Assembly (NCBI RefSeq): GCF_028206995.1 | Contig: NZ_JAQLFL010000007.1 | Location: forward strand, 69,980-133,979 | Direction: 5' to 3' | From: Collinsella aerofaciens | Lineage (GTDB): Bacteria > Actinomycetota > Coriobacteriia > Coriobacteriales > Coriobacteriaceae | Length of the DNA stretch: 64,000 nt | Part shown: in pieces, positions 9,056-17,962 of the stretch | How the letters are laid out: each line of letters begins with the position of its first letter | Position numbering within the stretch: position 1 is the stretch's first letter | Program-made: the position numbers and the translations under genes | Notes under the pieces: model-generated | What the model was told of the DNA's origin: nothing | The model's input: only the letters and a program-made list of their open reading frames with translations | Database searches by the model: none

Positions 9056-9083
9056 TTGTAAAAATGGACATCAGCGCTACTAT
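9056..9083 (+). promoter_or_regulatory. Sigma-A-type promoter of the TrpXYZ-like importer
   Basis: TTGTAA (9056-9061), 16-nt spacer, TACTAT (9078-9083). A leader hairpin (ACTTGCACT / AGTGCAGTG, about 9090-9114) follows before the start codon at 9147. Confidence 0.55.
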
Positions 9084-9146
9084 AGTTCCACTTGCACTTT
9101 GTCCCAGTGCAGTGTTTCCAGCCATTTTTATACTGGGGGTAATGAT

Positions 9147-10127
9147 ATGAAGGACATCACCATCAGCCGCAGGAGCCTTCTGGTCTCCGCCGGCCTGCTC
9201 GCGCTCGCCCCGCTCGCCGGATGCGGCGGCAACTCTGGTTCCGGCTCTGCTGCCGCCGGTTCCGACTACACCATCGGCGTTCTGCAGCTCACCGAGCACT
9301 CCGCACTCGATGCCGCCAACGACGGCTTTGTCAAGGCCATCAAGGAGAGCGGCCTTAAGGTCAAGATCGACCAGAAGAACGCCCAGAACGACCAGTCCAC
9401 GTGTAAGTCCATTGCCGACAAGTTTGTGGGCGACAACGTCAACCTGATTTATGCCATCGCAACGCCCGCCGCGCAGGCTGCCGCCGGCGCCACAGCCGAT
9501 ATCCCCATCGTGGGCTGCGCCATCACCGACTACGCCGCCTCCGGCCTGGTCCAGGACAACGACAAGCCCGGCACCAACGTCACGGGCGCTTCCGACCTCA
9601 CCCCGGTCGCCGAGCAGCTCGAGATGATGCAGAAGGTCCTGCCCGACGTTAAAAAGGTCGGCCTGCTCTACTGCACCGCCGAGTCCAACTCCGACGTCCA
9701 GATCAAGGCCGCCAAGAAGGAGCTCGACAAGCTGGGCCTCGAGTACACTGACTTCACCGTCTCGAGCTCCAACGAGATTCAGTCCGTCGTCGAGTCTGCC
9801 GTGGGCAAGGTCGACGCGCTGTACTCCCCCACCGACAACACCATCGCCGCGGGTGCCTCGCAGGTCGGCCAGATCTGCAAGGAAAACAAGCTTCCCTTCG
9901 TGACTGGCGAGGAGGGTATGTGCATGGCCGGCGGCCTGTTCACCCTCTCCATCAATTACGAGGACCTGGGCTACGCCGCGGGCGAGATGGCCGTTAAGAT
10001 CCTGAAGGGCGAGGCCAAGCCCGAGGATATGCCGATCAAGCACCTCTCGAGCAAGGACCTGGTCGTCGTCAAGAACGACGAAATGGCCGAGGCCCTGGGC
10101 ATCGACCTTTCCGCTCTGGACGCGTAA
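9147..10127 (+). CDS. ABC transporter substrate-binding lipoprotein (TrpX/DUF534 type)
   Basis: The protein has 326 residues. A lipoprotein signal peptide (RRSLLVSAGLLALAPLAGC, lipobox LAGC) predicts a membrane-anchored extracytoplasmic binder. The mature part begins YTIGVLQLTEHSALDAANDGF and contains NLIYAIATPAAQAA, the PIVGCAITDYAASGLV segment, ASDLTPVAEQLEMM and VDALYSPTDNTIAAG. This pattern is typical of the ABC_sub_bind family (PF04392), which includes streptococcal TrpX for tryptophan. Ligand identity is not fixed; aromatic amino acids are a reasonable guess. The ATG at 9147 follows GGGGGT by 6 nt. It is the first of three transporter genes. Confidence 0.85.
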   Translation: MKDITISRRSLLVSAGLLALAPLAGCGGNSGSGSAAAGSDYTIGVLQLTEHSALDAANDGFVKAIKESGLKVKIDQKNAQNDQSTCKSIADKFVGDNVNLIYAIATPAAQAAAGATADIPIVGCAITDYAASGLVQDNDKPGTNVTGASDLTPVAEQLEMMQKVLPDVKKVGLLYCTAESNSDVQIKAAKKELDKLGLEYTDFTVSSSNEIQSVVESAVGKVDALYSPTDNTIAAGASQVGQICKENKLPFVTGEEGMCMAGGLFTLSINYEDLGYAAGEMAVKILKGEAKPEDMPIKHLSSKDLVVVKNDEMAEALGIDLSALDA

Positions 10128-10330
10128 TGCCATACGCGGCATGCGTCTAGAGCCCGTGCTCGCGCTTTAGCCGCGTTATTCAATATCTGAGCCACAGGGG
10201 CGGGCGCTGTAGACCGGCGTTCGCCCTGCTTGTTTCGGATGAGCCAAAACATCCGGCCGCAGCTCTTTTATGCATTGTTACCGCTATCATGGTGACTCAC
10301 GTGTCCACCCTATCCTAGGAGGTATGAAGC

Positions 10331-11254
10331 ATGCTCATTGCATTGCAGGGCGCCGTTTCGCAGGGCGTCCTCTGGGGCATTATGGTGCTTGGCGTGTTTA
10401 TCACGTTCCGCCTGCTCGACATTCCCGATATGACCTGCGACGGCAGCTTTGCCCTCGGCGGCTGCGTCTGCGCTGTGCTCATCGTCAATAACAACGTCGA
10501 CCCGCTGCTCGCCGTGCTGGCCGGTATGTGCGCCGGCGCCATCGCGGGTGCCGTCACGGGCATTTTGACCACCGTCTTTGAGATTCCCGCGATCCTCGCC
10601 GGAATCCTCACCCAGATCAGCCTGTGGTCCATTAACCTGCGTATCATGGGCAAGTCCAATACGCCCATTCTTGCCAAGGGCACCGTGTTCTCCGCCGTCA
10701 GCAATATGACCGGTCTGCCGCAGTCCACCGTTGCCATCATCTTGGGCATCCTGCTCGCCGTGGCTATCGTTGCCATCCTGTATTGGTTCTTTGGCACCGA
10801 GATCGGCTCGGCGCTGCGAGCCACCGGCAACAACGAGTACATGATCCGCGCTCTGGGCGTCAACACCAACTCCACCAAGATGATCGCCCTCGTGCTCTCC
10901 AACGCCCTCATCGGCCTTTCGGGCGCGCTCATCTGCCAGAGCCAAAAGTATGCCGACATTGGTATGGGCACCGGTGCCATCGTTATCGGTCTTGCCGCCA
11001 TTGTTATCGGCGAGGTGCTCGGCCGTCTGCTGCCCGGCGGCCTCACGCAGTTTAGCGTCCGTCTTGCCTCCGCCGTCTTTGGCTCCGTGGTGTACTTCCT
11101 TATCCGCGCCATCGTGCTGCAGTTGGGCATGGACGCCAACGACATGAAGCTGCTCTCCGCCGTGATTGTCGCTGTGGCCCTGTGCGTGCCCGTGGTTTGG
11201 GAGCGCTATAAGCTCCGCAGCTCCTACACGAAGGGGGATGAGGCAGATGCTTAA
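10331..11254 (+). CDS. ABC transporter permease (TrpY-like, BPD_transp_2 family)
   Basis: The protein has 307 residues and is mostly hydrophobic, with about eight to nine membrane segments. It starts LIALQGAVSQGVLWGIMVLGVFITFR and carries MTCDGSFALGGCV, GILTQISLWSINLRIMGKSN, GSALRATGNNEYMIRALGVN (the cytoplasmic coupling loop) and RLLPGGLTQFSVRLASAVFG. These features fit the branched-chain/sugar-type permeases that pair with PF04392 binders. AGGAGG lies 8 nt before the ATG. The 203-bp gap from the preceding gene holds a GC-rich imperfect hairpin that may reduce downstream expression. It overlaps the ATPase gene by 8 nt. Confidence 0.88.
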   Translation: MLIALQGAVSQGVLWGIMVLGVFITFRLLDIPDMTCDGSFALGGCVCAVLIVNNNVDPLLAVLAGMCAGAIAGAVTGILTTVFEIPAILAGILTQISLWSINLRIMGKSNTPILAKGTVFSAVSNMTGLPQSTVAIILGILLAVAIVAILYWFFGTEIGSALRATGNNEYMIRALGVNTNSTKMIALVLSNALIGLSGALICQSQKYADIGMGTGAIVIGLAAIVIGEVLGRLLPGGLTQFSVRLASAVFGSVVYFLIRAIVLQLGMDANDMKLLSAVIVAVALCVPVVWERYKLRSSYTKGDEADA

Positions 11255-12041
11255 GCTCTCGCACGTCAAGAAGACCTTTAACAAGGGCACCGTCACCGAG
11301 AAGCGCGCGCTCACCGGCGTCGACCTCACCCTGAATGACGGCGACTTTGTAACCGTGATCGGCGGCAACGGCGCCGGCAAGTCCACGCTGCTCAACATGA
11401 TCGCCGGCGTGTACCCGCTCGATTCGGGCGTTATTGAGCTCGACGGCACCGACATCTCGCGCCTGAGCGAGTCGCAGCGCGCCAAGTACCTGGGCCGCGT
11501 GTTTCAGGACCCCATGCGCGGTACCGCTGCCGACATGCAGATCGCCGAGAACCTGGCCCTCGCCAAGCGTCGCGGCCAGCGTCGCGGCCTTTCGTGGGGC
11601 GTCACCAAGGCCGAGAAAGATGAGTACGTCGAGCTGCTCAAGCGCCTGGACCTTGGTCTGGACACGCGTCTCAACGCCAAGGTCGGCCTGCTCTCGGGCG
11701 GCCAGCGCCAGGCACTCACCCTGCTGATGGCCACGCTCACCAGGCCGCGCCTGCTGCTGCTCGACGAGCACACGGCGGCCCTCGACCCCAAGACGGCCTC
11801 TAAGGTGCTCAACCTGACCGAGGAGATCGTCGACGAAAACCACCTGACCACGCTCATGGTCACGCACAACATGAACGACGCCATCCGTCTGGGCAACCGT
11901 CTGATCATGATGCACGAAGGCCACGTGATCTACGACGTGGCGGGCGATGAGAAGAAGTCGCTCACCGTAGCCGACCTGCTACAGAAGTTCGAGGAGGTCT
12001 CGGGCGGCGAGCTCGCCAACGACCGCATGCTGCTGAGCTAA
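11247..12041 (+). CDS. ABC transporter ATP-binding protein (TrpZ-like)
   Basis: The protein has 264 residues and is a complete ABC ATPase: Walker A GGNGAGKST, Q-loop region VFQDPMRG, signature LLSGGQRQ, Walker B LLLLDEHTAALD, and switch His in MVTHNMNDA. The DEH in place of the common DEP after Walker B is usual in this importer class. It powers the upstream permease and lipoprotein. The start at 11247 overlaps the permease stop and is favoured because the GGGGG ribosome site ends 9 nt upstream; an in-frame ATG at 11238 would sit on that site. Confidence 0.92.
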   Translation: MLKLSHVKKTFNKGTVTEKRALTGVDLTLNDGDFVTVIGGNGAGKSTLLNMIAGVYPLDSGVIELDGTDISRLSESQRAKYLGRVFQDPMRGTAADMQIAENLALAKRRGQRRGLSWGVTKAEKDEYVELLKRLDLGLDTRLNAKVGLLSGGQRQALTLLMATLTRPRLLLLDEHTAALDPKTASKVLNLTEEIVDENHLTTLMVTHNMNDAIRLGNRLIMMHEGHVIYDVAGDEKKSLTVADLLQKFEEVSGGELANDRMLLS

Positions 12042-12083
12042 AACCTGCCAAAAAGGGACAGGTTTATTTTGGTAGGTTTTATC
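12041..12083 (+). terminator. Stop-codon-linked GGGAC hairpin, copy B1
   Basis: Starts right after the ATPase stop codon. Stem AAACCTGCCAAAA / TTTTGGTAGGTTT, loop with GGGACAGG, and T-rich end. Nearly identical to the element after rph at 51729-51768 in the opposite genomic orientation. Likely an intrinsic terminator belonging to a repeat family. Confidence 0.7.
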
Positions 12084-12095
12084 TGCGCAAACGTC

Positions 12096-12135
12096 AAAAC
12101 CGCCGCAAAGGGGCAGACGCCCTTGCGGCGGTTTT
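12096..12135 (+). terminator. Second terminator after the ABC importer
   Basis: Stem AAAACCGCCGCAA / TTGCGGCGGTTTT with GGGGCAGACGCCC in the loop region. Strong and partly bidirectional. Confidence 0.85.
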
Positions 12136-12199
12136 CGCATATTATGTCGATAATCCGATATTCAACCAGACATTCTGGCTAAGGACTAAGGAAACTGCC

Positions 12200-14224
12200 A
12201 TGAAAAGTCTCACCCGCCTTGCGTTAGCCGCCGCGTTGTTTGCCGGCTCGCTCGCAGGCATCCCAAGCGTCGCTTTCGCGGGGAACCTGCCCGCCGCTAT
12301 TGACGGCTCTGTGACCGTCATGCACACCAACGATATCCACGGCAGCTACAAGTACAGCTACAACACAAGCAAGGGCACCGGCACCGTCGGCTTCGACGGA
12401 CTGGCGGTCCTTTATAGCGCCCAGGGCAACGCCCCCGATCTTTTGCTCGATGCGGGCGACACCTTCCACGGACAGTCCTTCGCCACCATGAGCGAGGGCA
12501 AGAGCATCGCCGAGCTCATGGACACCTTCTACGCCGACGGCTACGACGCGACCACGCCAGGCAACCACGACTGGAGCTACGGTGCGGACAAACTCCGCAC
12601 CATGACCGGCTACAGCACCACCGGTACGCCCTTCGCCATGCTCTGCGCGAACGCAAAGTCTACGAGCGGCGTATGGAGCTCGAGCATCACGAAGACGCTC
12701 GATCGCACCTGGGAGGATAGCGAGGATCACTCCACATTCGACTACAAAATCAAGGTCGGCGTCGTGGGTGCCATGGATGAGTCGCTGGGATCCTCGCTGC
12801 GCGCGGACCTGGTCGCGGGTACGTCGTTCTCGAGTGCCGCGAACGCCATCAATGCCGAGGCAGAGCAGCTGCGCAAGGAGGGCTGCGATGTTGTTGTGTG
12901 TATCGCGCACACGCTCGACGCCAAGACCTTTGCCACGCGACTCCGTGGCGTCGATGCCCTTATCGCAGGCCACGAGCACATCAACCTTAACGAGAAGGTG
13001 ACGGGAGCCGACGGCAAGACAATCCACGTTGTCGAGGCGGGCAGTGCCTTTGCCGAGGTGGGACTGCTTTCCATTCCGTACAAATACGACACGAATGGCA
13101 CCGAGACGACCGACGACGACACGGTCACGGTCCCTGCAGACGACAGCAACGAGAAGCTCTACACCGCCAAGAACGTCAACGACCTTTTGGCAGACCCCGA
13201 CAAGGGCTCCGACTACCAAAGCCGCCTTGAAGCCGTCCGCAACAAGATCAAGCCGCTCGACGAGGACTTTGAAAACGAATCGAACAAGGTGCTCGGCACA
13301 TCCACCACCAACTATTTCTACGGCGAGGACGCCGCAGGCACGCATGGTTGGGAAATGGTGCGCACCACCGATTTCCGTCCCAGCAAGGAGGGCGACACCA
13401 CCAAGGCCCAGACCATCGGCCACGTGATTTGCAGCTCCTATCTTGACCTGACGGGCGCGGACCTCGCTATCGAAAACGCTGGCGGCATCCGCGGCGGCAT
13501 CGCGGCGGGCAACGTGACCGCCGGCAACGTCATCGCCATCTCGCCCTACGGCAACACCGTGGAGACCTGGGCCATGACCGGCGCGGACTTCCTCGCAGCG
13601 CTCGAGCACTCGCTACAAATCAGCGACGATTGCAACGACAGCTACGAGCTTCAGCAGGCTTATGTGGCGGCCGGTCACACCGAGCAGGAGGCGCAAGACA
13701 AGTACAAGTGGCGCGATGACTCTGGCAGCGTTCTCTCCTTTGGCGGCATCAACGCGACGATTGATTGGACACGGCCCGAGGGCAAGCGCATTGTGAGTGC
13801 CACACTCACCAAAGACGGCAGCACGCTCGACCCCGCCAAGACCTATACCGTCGCCACCAACAACTACATCATCACCAACACGACCGACTTTCCCACCTTT
13901 GCACACGCCACCAAGTACACCGAGTGGGGTACCTGCGAGTCAGCGCTAAGGGCGCTGATCGGGCAGAACGGCTGGGAGAGCAAGATGGCCGGGCTCGCCG
14001 GCACCATCGGCTTCGGCTCCGCAGCCGTGGACCCCACGCCCTCACCGGCCCTGACGCCTAAGCCCTCGTCTAAGACGGACACGGCGACCACGAAGGTCAT
14101 CACCAAGAAGACGACCGGTAAGCTTGCCGCAACGGGAGACCGCACGCTGGCAGTAGTTGGCGCGTGCCTTATCGGCGGCATCATCGTCATCATGCTCGGC
14201 ATTATCTGGAAGCGTCGACGCTAA
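12200..14224 (+). CDS. Cell-wall-anchored 5'-nucleotidase / 2',3'-cyclic phosphodiesterase
   Basis: The protein has 674 residues. A signal peptide (LALAAALFAGSLAGIPSVAFA) is followed by a calcineurin-like metallophosphatase domain with VMHTNDIHGSY, LLLDAGDTFHG, TPGNHDWSYG, VVCIAHT and LIAGHEHI. All five metal-ligand motifs are present. A 5'-nucleotidase C-terminal domain has ENAGGIRGGIAAGNVT and ISPYGNTVETW. The C-terminus has a proline-rich spacer, the sorting motif LAATG, a hydrophobic helix and WKRRR. LAxTG is the motif cut by class E sortases, so the enzyme should be linked to the wall and release nucleosides and phosphate outside the cell. It is monocistronic between terminators. Confidence 0.9.
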   Translation: MKSLTRLALAAALFAGSLAGIPSVAFAGNLPAAIDGSVTVMHTNDIHGSYKYSYNTSKGTGTVGFDGLAVLYSAQGNAPDLLLDAGDTFHGQSFATMSEGKSIAELMDTFYADGYDATTPGNHDWSYGADKLRTMTGYSTTGTPFAMLCANAKSTSGVWSSSITKTLDRTWEDSEDHSTFDYKIKVGVVGAMDESLGSSLRADLVAGTSFSSAANAINAEAEQLRKEGCDVVVCIAHTLDAKTFATRLRGVDALIAGHEHINLNEKVTGADGKTIHVVEAGSAFAEVGLLSIPYKYDTNGTETTDDDTVTVPADDSNEKLYTAKNVNDLLADPDKGSDYQSRLEAVRNKIKPLDEDFENESNKVLGTSTTNYFYGEDAAGTHGWEMVRTTDFRPSKEGDTTKAQTIGHVICSSYLDLTGADLAIENAGGIRGGIAAGNVTAGNVIAISPYGNTVETWAMTGADFLAALEHSLQISDDCNDSYELQQAYVAAGHTEQEAQDKYKWRDDSGSVLSFGGINATIDWTRPEGKRIVSATLTKDGSTLDPAKTYTVATNNYIITNTTDFPTFAHATKYTEWGTCESALRALIGQNGWESKMAGLAGTIGFGSAAVDPTPSPALTPKPSSKTDTATTKVITKKTTGKLAATGDRTLAVVGACLIGGIIVIMLGIIWKRRR

Positions 14225-14277
14225 GCTACACCGCCGGGCCTTGCAGCCCCGCCGCGTAAACCTTATATCGAGCACAG

Positions 14278-14310
14278 AAGCCCGTCTGAATTTGATCGGA
14301 CGGGCTTCTT
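14278..14310 (+). terminator. Terminator after the 5'-nucleotidase gene
   Basis: Stem AAGCCCGTCTG / CGGACGGGCTT followed by CTTGG; the T-run is short. Confidence 0.7.
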
Positions 14311-14353
14311 GGTGGGTATCATGGTTGGACGATCATTAGGAGGTTTTCCCTAC

Positions 14354-15121
14354 ATGGAATTGTTTGAGCCGATTCTTCATTTCTTTGAGCAACGGTGGGT
14401 CCACAACATCATCTGGGCCGTCATCTTGGCGATAGGCACCGCCGTCGCCGCCGAGGTCGTATCCAAGACCCTGAACCATCTGCTTAACCGTGACGATAAC
14501 CCGCTTCCGGCATCAAGTATCTTCATCAACATCGCGCGCGCCGTCATCTGGATGATTGGCGGCAGCTTTATCCTCGACAACTGCTTTGGCATTAACGCAA
14601 ACGCGCTCGTCGCCGCTCTTGGCGTCGGCGGCATCGCCATCTCGCTCGGCTTTCAGGACACGCTGTCAAACCTTATCGGCGGCATGCAAGTGACCTTTAT
14701 GGGCATCATCAAACCCGGCGACAATATCGAGGTCGGCGGCGTATCCGGCGTGGTCCAAGACATCACTTGGCGTCATACAACGATTGAGGATGCCTGTGGA
14801 CAGACCATCATTGTGCCCAACTCCAACATCTCCAAGAACACGCTCGTGCATTTGATGCCCTTTGGACGCGTGGCCGTGCCCGTTGCCGTAAAGGACACGT
14901 CTAAGTGGGCTTCCCTTGACGTGCTGGCAGACGAGCTCACGAGCGCAACCAAAACGGCCGTCTCGCCCATCTCGGGCTTTGACAAAGAGCCCTACGTGCT
15001 CTTTAGCGAAATCGGCGACTTTGGCATCAAAGGAAAGATCATCTTTATCGTCAGCGACGACAGCACCACTTTCACCGCTGCCGACGCCTGCATCCGCGCC
15101 ATCGCCCCCATCATCGCCTAA
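14354..15121 (+). CDS. Small-conductance mechanosensitive channel (MscS family)
   Basis: The protein has 255 residues. Three membrane segments are followed by the pore helix (ALVAALGVGGIAISLGFQ, then DTLSNLIGG), with Gly/Ala packing typical of MscS TM3. The beta domain carries GIIKPGDNIEVGGVSGVVQDITWRHTTIED and IIVPNSNISKNTLVH. It opens under membrane tension to release solutes during osmotic downshock. The ATG at 14354 follows AGGAGG by 10 nt; an upstream in-frame start at 14309 lies within the previous terminator. It is monocistronic. Confidence 0.93.
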   Translation: MELFEPILHFFEQRWVHNIIWAVILAIGTAVAAEVVSKTLNHLLNRDDNPLPASSIFINIARAVIWMIGGSFILDNCFGINANALVAALGVGGIAISLGFQDTLSNLIGGMQVTFMGIIKPGDNIEVGGVSGVVQDITWRHTTIEDACGQTIIVPNSNISKNTLVHLMPFGRVAVPVAVKDTSKWASLDVLADELTSATKTAVSPISGFDKEPYVLFSEIGDFGIKGKIIFIVSDDSTTFTAADACIRAIAPIIA

Positions 15122-15157
15122 ACCACCGCAAAGGGGTCAGGCATCTTTGTAGTGGTT
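15122..15157 (+). terminator. Stop-codon-linked GGGG(T/A)C hairpin, copy B3
   Basis: Begins immediately after the mscS stop. Arms AACCACCGCAAAG / CTTTGTAGTGGTT, loop GGGTCAGGCAT, then TTTTC. Member of the same family as the elements at 12041, 17835, 44127 and 51729. Confidence 0.65.
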
Positions 15158-15213
15158 TTCATTCGTGGTACCATGGTTCATATAGTTGTTTAAACGACTA
15201 AGGGAGCAACATT

Positions 15214-17130
15214 ATGGAAGAGGCCTATCGTCAAGCACGCAAGCGCGGCGAGCAAGGACGTCGACGCGCCATTAGCCAAAGCGAGCATCCATACCTTACG
15301 GACCTCGATAGCTTGGTTGCTCAGCTCCCCTTAGGTCAGCGAGAGAATGTCGGCCTGCGGGATATTCCGCTCGAAATGGTCGTCGGCACGGTCACCAAGG
15401 GCCGTCAGTCCGCCTTTTCGTGTAACTTTATGCCCCTGCTTCCGTTTAGCACCGAGTTCGCCCGCAAGTGGTCCAACCTCTACGACATCCAGGTGACCGA
15501 GGGCTATCGCGACCCCGTCATCGTCACCGAGTTCATGCATCGGTTCTATGTCCAAGAAGGCAACAAACGCGTCAGTGTCCTCAAATTCCTAGACGCCCCG
15601 ACGGTTTCGGCCAAGGTCACCCGTCTCTACCCCGGCACATGGGATTCCGTCGAAAGCCGCCTGTACGGCGAGTTCTGCGCGTTTTGGCGCGTCTGCCCCC
15701 TATACGAGATCGAGTTCTCGCGTGAGGGAAGCTACGAAACGCTCGCGAAGATGCTCGGTCAGAACCTTATCGAAAAATGGCCGCAGAAAAAGGTCGACTA
15801 CCTGCGCCACACTTTCCTGCTCTTTAAGCGTGCCTACCTTCGCGCAGGCGGCGATCACCTGGACATTACGCCCGCCGACGCCATGCTCGTCTACCTCAAT
15901 GTGTACAACCAGGACCGCCTGCTGGATACGCCAACGGATATCGTCGTAAACCGCCTGTGCAAGATCTGGCGCGAGCTGGTCATTGCCGGCAAAAATGACG
16001 AGGACAAGGTCGATCTTGTCGAAGCACCGAGCGTCGACGAGGAGGAGACGCCCGCCAAGTCCACCTCTGGCGTGCTCAACTTCTTTATGGGCAAGACCGT
16101 CTACTCGACGGCCAACCCCCTGCGCATCGCCTTTATCCATGAGTTCCCCTGTGCGACGTCGAGCTGGGACAGCCTGCACGACCAAGGGCGTCAGTATCTC
16201 GATGAGCACTTTGGCGGTATCGTGCGCACCGAGGCGTTCGAGGACTGTCACGATCCGGATGTGTTCTACGCCGCCGTGGAAACGGCTGTCAAACATGGAG
16301 CAAACGTCATCTTCTCGACCTCGCACCGCCTGATGGAATACACGCTCAGGGCTGCCGTCGAGTATCCCCGGGTTCGGTTCCTCAACTGCTCTATCGGCCT
16401 TCCCCATCAAAGCGTCCGTTCGTACTTTGGCAAGATGTACGAGGCCAAGTTTCTGCTGGGCGCCCTTGCGGCCAGCATGGCGGACAACCACCGCATCGGT
16501 TACCACGCGTCGGTCTTCGCCTCGGGTGCACTCAGCGAGATCAACGCCTTTGCGATTGGCGCCTCGCTGCTCGACCCGCGCGCGCAGGTCATCCTCACCT
16601 GGGGCGATGTTCCCGCCGGTGGTCTTGCCGAAGCCATGTGCCGCGAAGGCGTAAGCGTCATGACCGGCGCTGACATGTCAAAGTCGCTCGAAGACCCAAC
16701 GGCCTACGGGCTTCACCGCTTGGTCGACGGCAAAGTCACCGGCATCGCCATGCCCGTATGGAACTGGGGCCGTTACTACGAGCTCATCGTTCGCAGCCTT
16801 CTTCACGGCACGTGGGACGAGACCAGCGACGACAACCAAGTGCGCGCTGTCAACTACTGGTATGGCATGAGCTCCGGCGTTATCGACATCCGTTACGCTC
16901 CGGGCCTACCCTACCAAACGCGCAAACTCGTGCAGTTGCTCCGCAACGGCATTGTTGTGGGATCCATCAACCCCTTTGGCGGCGAGCTCCACAGCCAGAA
17001 CGGCGTGGTACAAATCGAAGGCTTCCCTCCGCTGCCGAGCACGCAGATTGTCGAGATGAATTGGCTGGCGGACAACGTGGTAGGCACCATTCCGCAGCTC
17101 GACGATGAGCCGAAAGTCCCTGCCCTATGA
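15214..17130 (+). CDS. ParB-like N-domain fused to BMP (PnrA-like) substrate-binding domain
   Basis: The protein has 638 residues, with no signal peptide or membrane segment, so it is predicted to be cytoplasmic. Residues about 85-125 (DPVIVTEFMHRFYVQEGNKR, then VSVLKFL) resemble the ParB/sulfiredoxin-type core. Residues about 300-600 (LRIAFIHEFPCATSSWDSLH, RFLNCSIG, GALAASMADNHRIGYHASV, GLAEAMCREGVSVMTGAD) match the BMP/PnrA periplasmic-binding fold that usually binds nucleosides outside the cell. A binding-protein fold in the cytoplasm next to a ParB-like domain suggests a ligand-controlled nucleotide- or DNA-related function, which is inference. It shares 4 nt (ATGA) with the phosphoesterase gene, so the two are translationally coupled. 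GGGAG lies 9 nt before the ATG. Confidence 0.75.
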   Translation: MEEAYRQARKRGEQGRRRAISQSEHPYLTDLDSLVAQLPLGQRENVGLRDIPLEMVVGTVTKGRQSAFSCNFMPLLPFSTEFARKWSNLYDIQVTEGYRDPVIVTEFMHRFYVQEGNKRVSVLKFLDAPTVSAKVTRLYPGTWDSVESRLYGEFCAFWRVCPLYEIEFSREGSYETLAKMLGQNLIEKWPQKKVDYLRHTFLLFKRAYLRAGGDHLDITPADAMLVYLNVYNQDRLLDTPTDIVVNRLCKIWRELVIAGKNDEDKVDLVEAPSVDEEETPAKSTSGVLNFFMGKTVYSTANPLRIAFIHEFPCATSSWDSLHDQGRQYLDEHFGGIVRTEAFEDCHDPDVFYAAVETAVKHGANVIFSTSHRLMEYTLRAAVEYPRVRFLNCSIGLPHQSVRSYFGKMYEAKFLLGALAASMADNHRIGYHASVFASGALSEINAFAIGASLLDPRAQVILTWGDVPAGGLAEAMCREGVSVMTGADMSKSLEDPTAYGLHRLVDGKVTGIAMPVWNWGRYYELIVRSLLHGTWDETSDDNQVRAVNYWYGMSSGVIDIRYAPGLPYQTRKLVQLLRNGIVVGSINPFGGELHSQNGVVQIEGFPPLPSTQIVEMNWLADNVVGTIPQLDDEPKVPAL

Positions 17131-17837
17131 AAATCCTTGCCATAGCCGATACCGAAGAACGATGCCTTTGGGAGTGCTTTCGCAAGGAACGCTTTGAGGG
17201 AGTCGACCTGATTTTGTCCGCCGGCGATCTGGACCCGGACTATCTTGAGTTTTTGGTTACGGTCATCAACAAACCGCTCATCTACGTGCGCGGCAATCAC
17301 GATGACCGCTACGCACGTCATGCACCGGGTGGATGTATCTGCGTAGAGGACAGCGTGTACACGTACCGAGGGATTCGCATTGCGGGCCTTGGCGGGTCCA
17401 TGCGTTATCGCGACGGCGCCAACATGTACACCGAACGCGAGATGTCCAAGCGCATGCGTAAGCTGTCGCGTAAGGTTAGGATGGTCGGCGGGTGCGACAT
17501 TCTGCTTACCCATGCACCCGCCGCCGGTATGGGTGATCTGGACGATCTGCCGCATCGAGGATTCGAGTGTTTTAACACAGCACTCGAATCCTGGAATCCC
17601 AACTACATGGTGCACGGGCATGTGCACCAAAGCTACGGTTGCGATTTTCAGCGCGAGCGTCAGCATGTGTGTGGAACGACGATCATCAACGCCTGCGGCT
17701 ATACGCAGTTTGAGCTCGACCAGACGCACTACCCCATCCGCGGCTGGCAAGCAGCTTGGCTCAACTCACAAACCATGCGCCGCGAGCTCAAACGCCACGA
17801 AGCCATCGAGTCTTCAACAGCCAGAACACCCTGGTAA
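17127..17837 (+). CDS. Calcineurin-like metallophosphoesterase
   Basis: The protein has 236 residues. Metal-ligand motifs read ILAIADTEE (the first D-x-H is D-x-E), LILSAGDLDPDYL, YVRGNHDDRY, ILLTHAPAAG and VHGHVHQ. The missing first histidine is unusual but occurs in other small phosphoesterases. Substrate is unknown; family members hydrolyse phosphomono- or diesters. Its start overlaps the stop of the ParB-like/BMP gene by 4 nt, implying that the two proteins act in one process. It ends in a GGGGAC hairpin that serves as terminator. Confidence 0.85.
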   Translation: MKILAIADTEERCLWECFRKERFEGVDLILSAGDLDPDYLEFLVTVINKPLIYVRGNHDDRYARHAPGGCICVEDSVYTYRGIRIAGLGGSMRYRDGANMYTEREMSKRMRKLSRKVRMVGGCDILLTHAPAAGMGDLDDLPHRGFECFNTALESWNPNYMVHGHVHQSYGCDFQRERQHVCGTTIINACGYTQFELDQTHYPIRGWQAAWLNSQTMRRELKRHEAIESSTARTPW

Positions 17838-17875
17838 CCACCATAAAGGGGACACTGTCCCCTTTATGGTGCTTT
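17835..17875 (+). terminator. Stop-codon-linked GGGGAC hairpin, copy B4
   Basis: Starts at the stop codon of the phosphoesterase gene. Perfect arms CACCATAAAGGGGACA / TGTCCCCTTTATGGTG (one nt between them), then CTTTTGACG. The most symmetrical member of the family. Confidence 0.8.
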
Positions 17876-17887
17876 TGACGCGATAGC

Positions 17888-17926
17888 AAGAAACCCGGTC
17901 CTGCACAAGGCAGAACCGGGTTTCTT
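17888..17926. terminator. Bidirectional terminator between the phosphoesterase gene and rplA
   Basis: Stem AAGAAACCCGGT / ACCGGGTTTCTTT with A- and T-rich flanks on both sides; serves the convergent rplKA transcript. Confidence 0.88.
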
Positions 17927-17962
17927 TAGCAATGCTTGCTGTACTCAGGCAGTAACTAGCAG

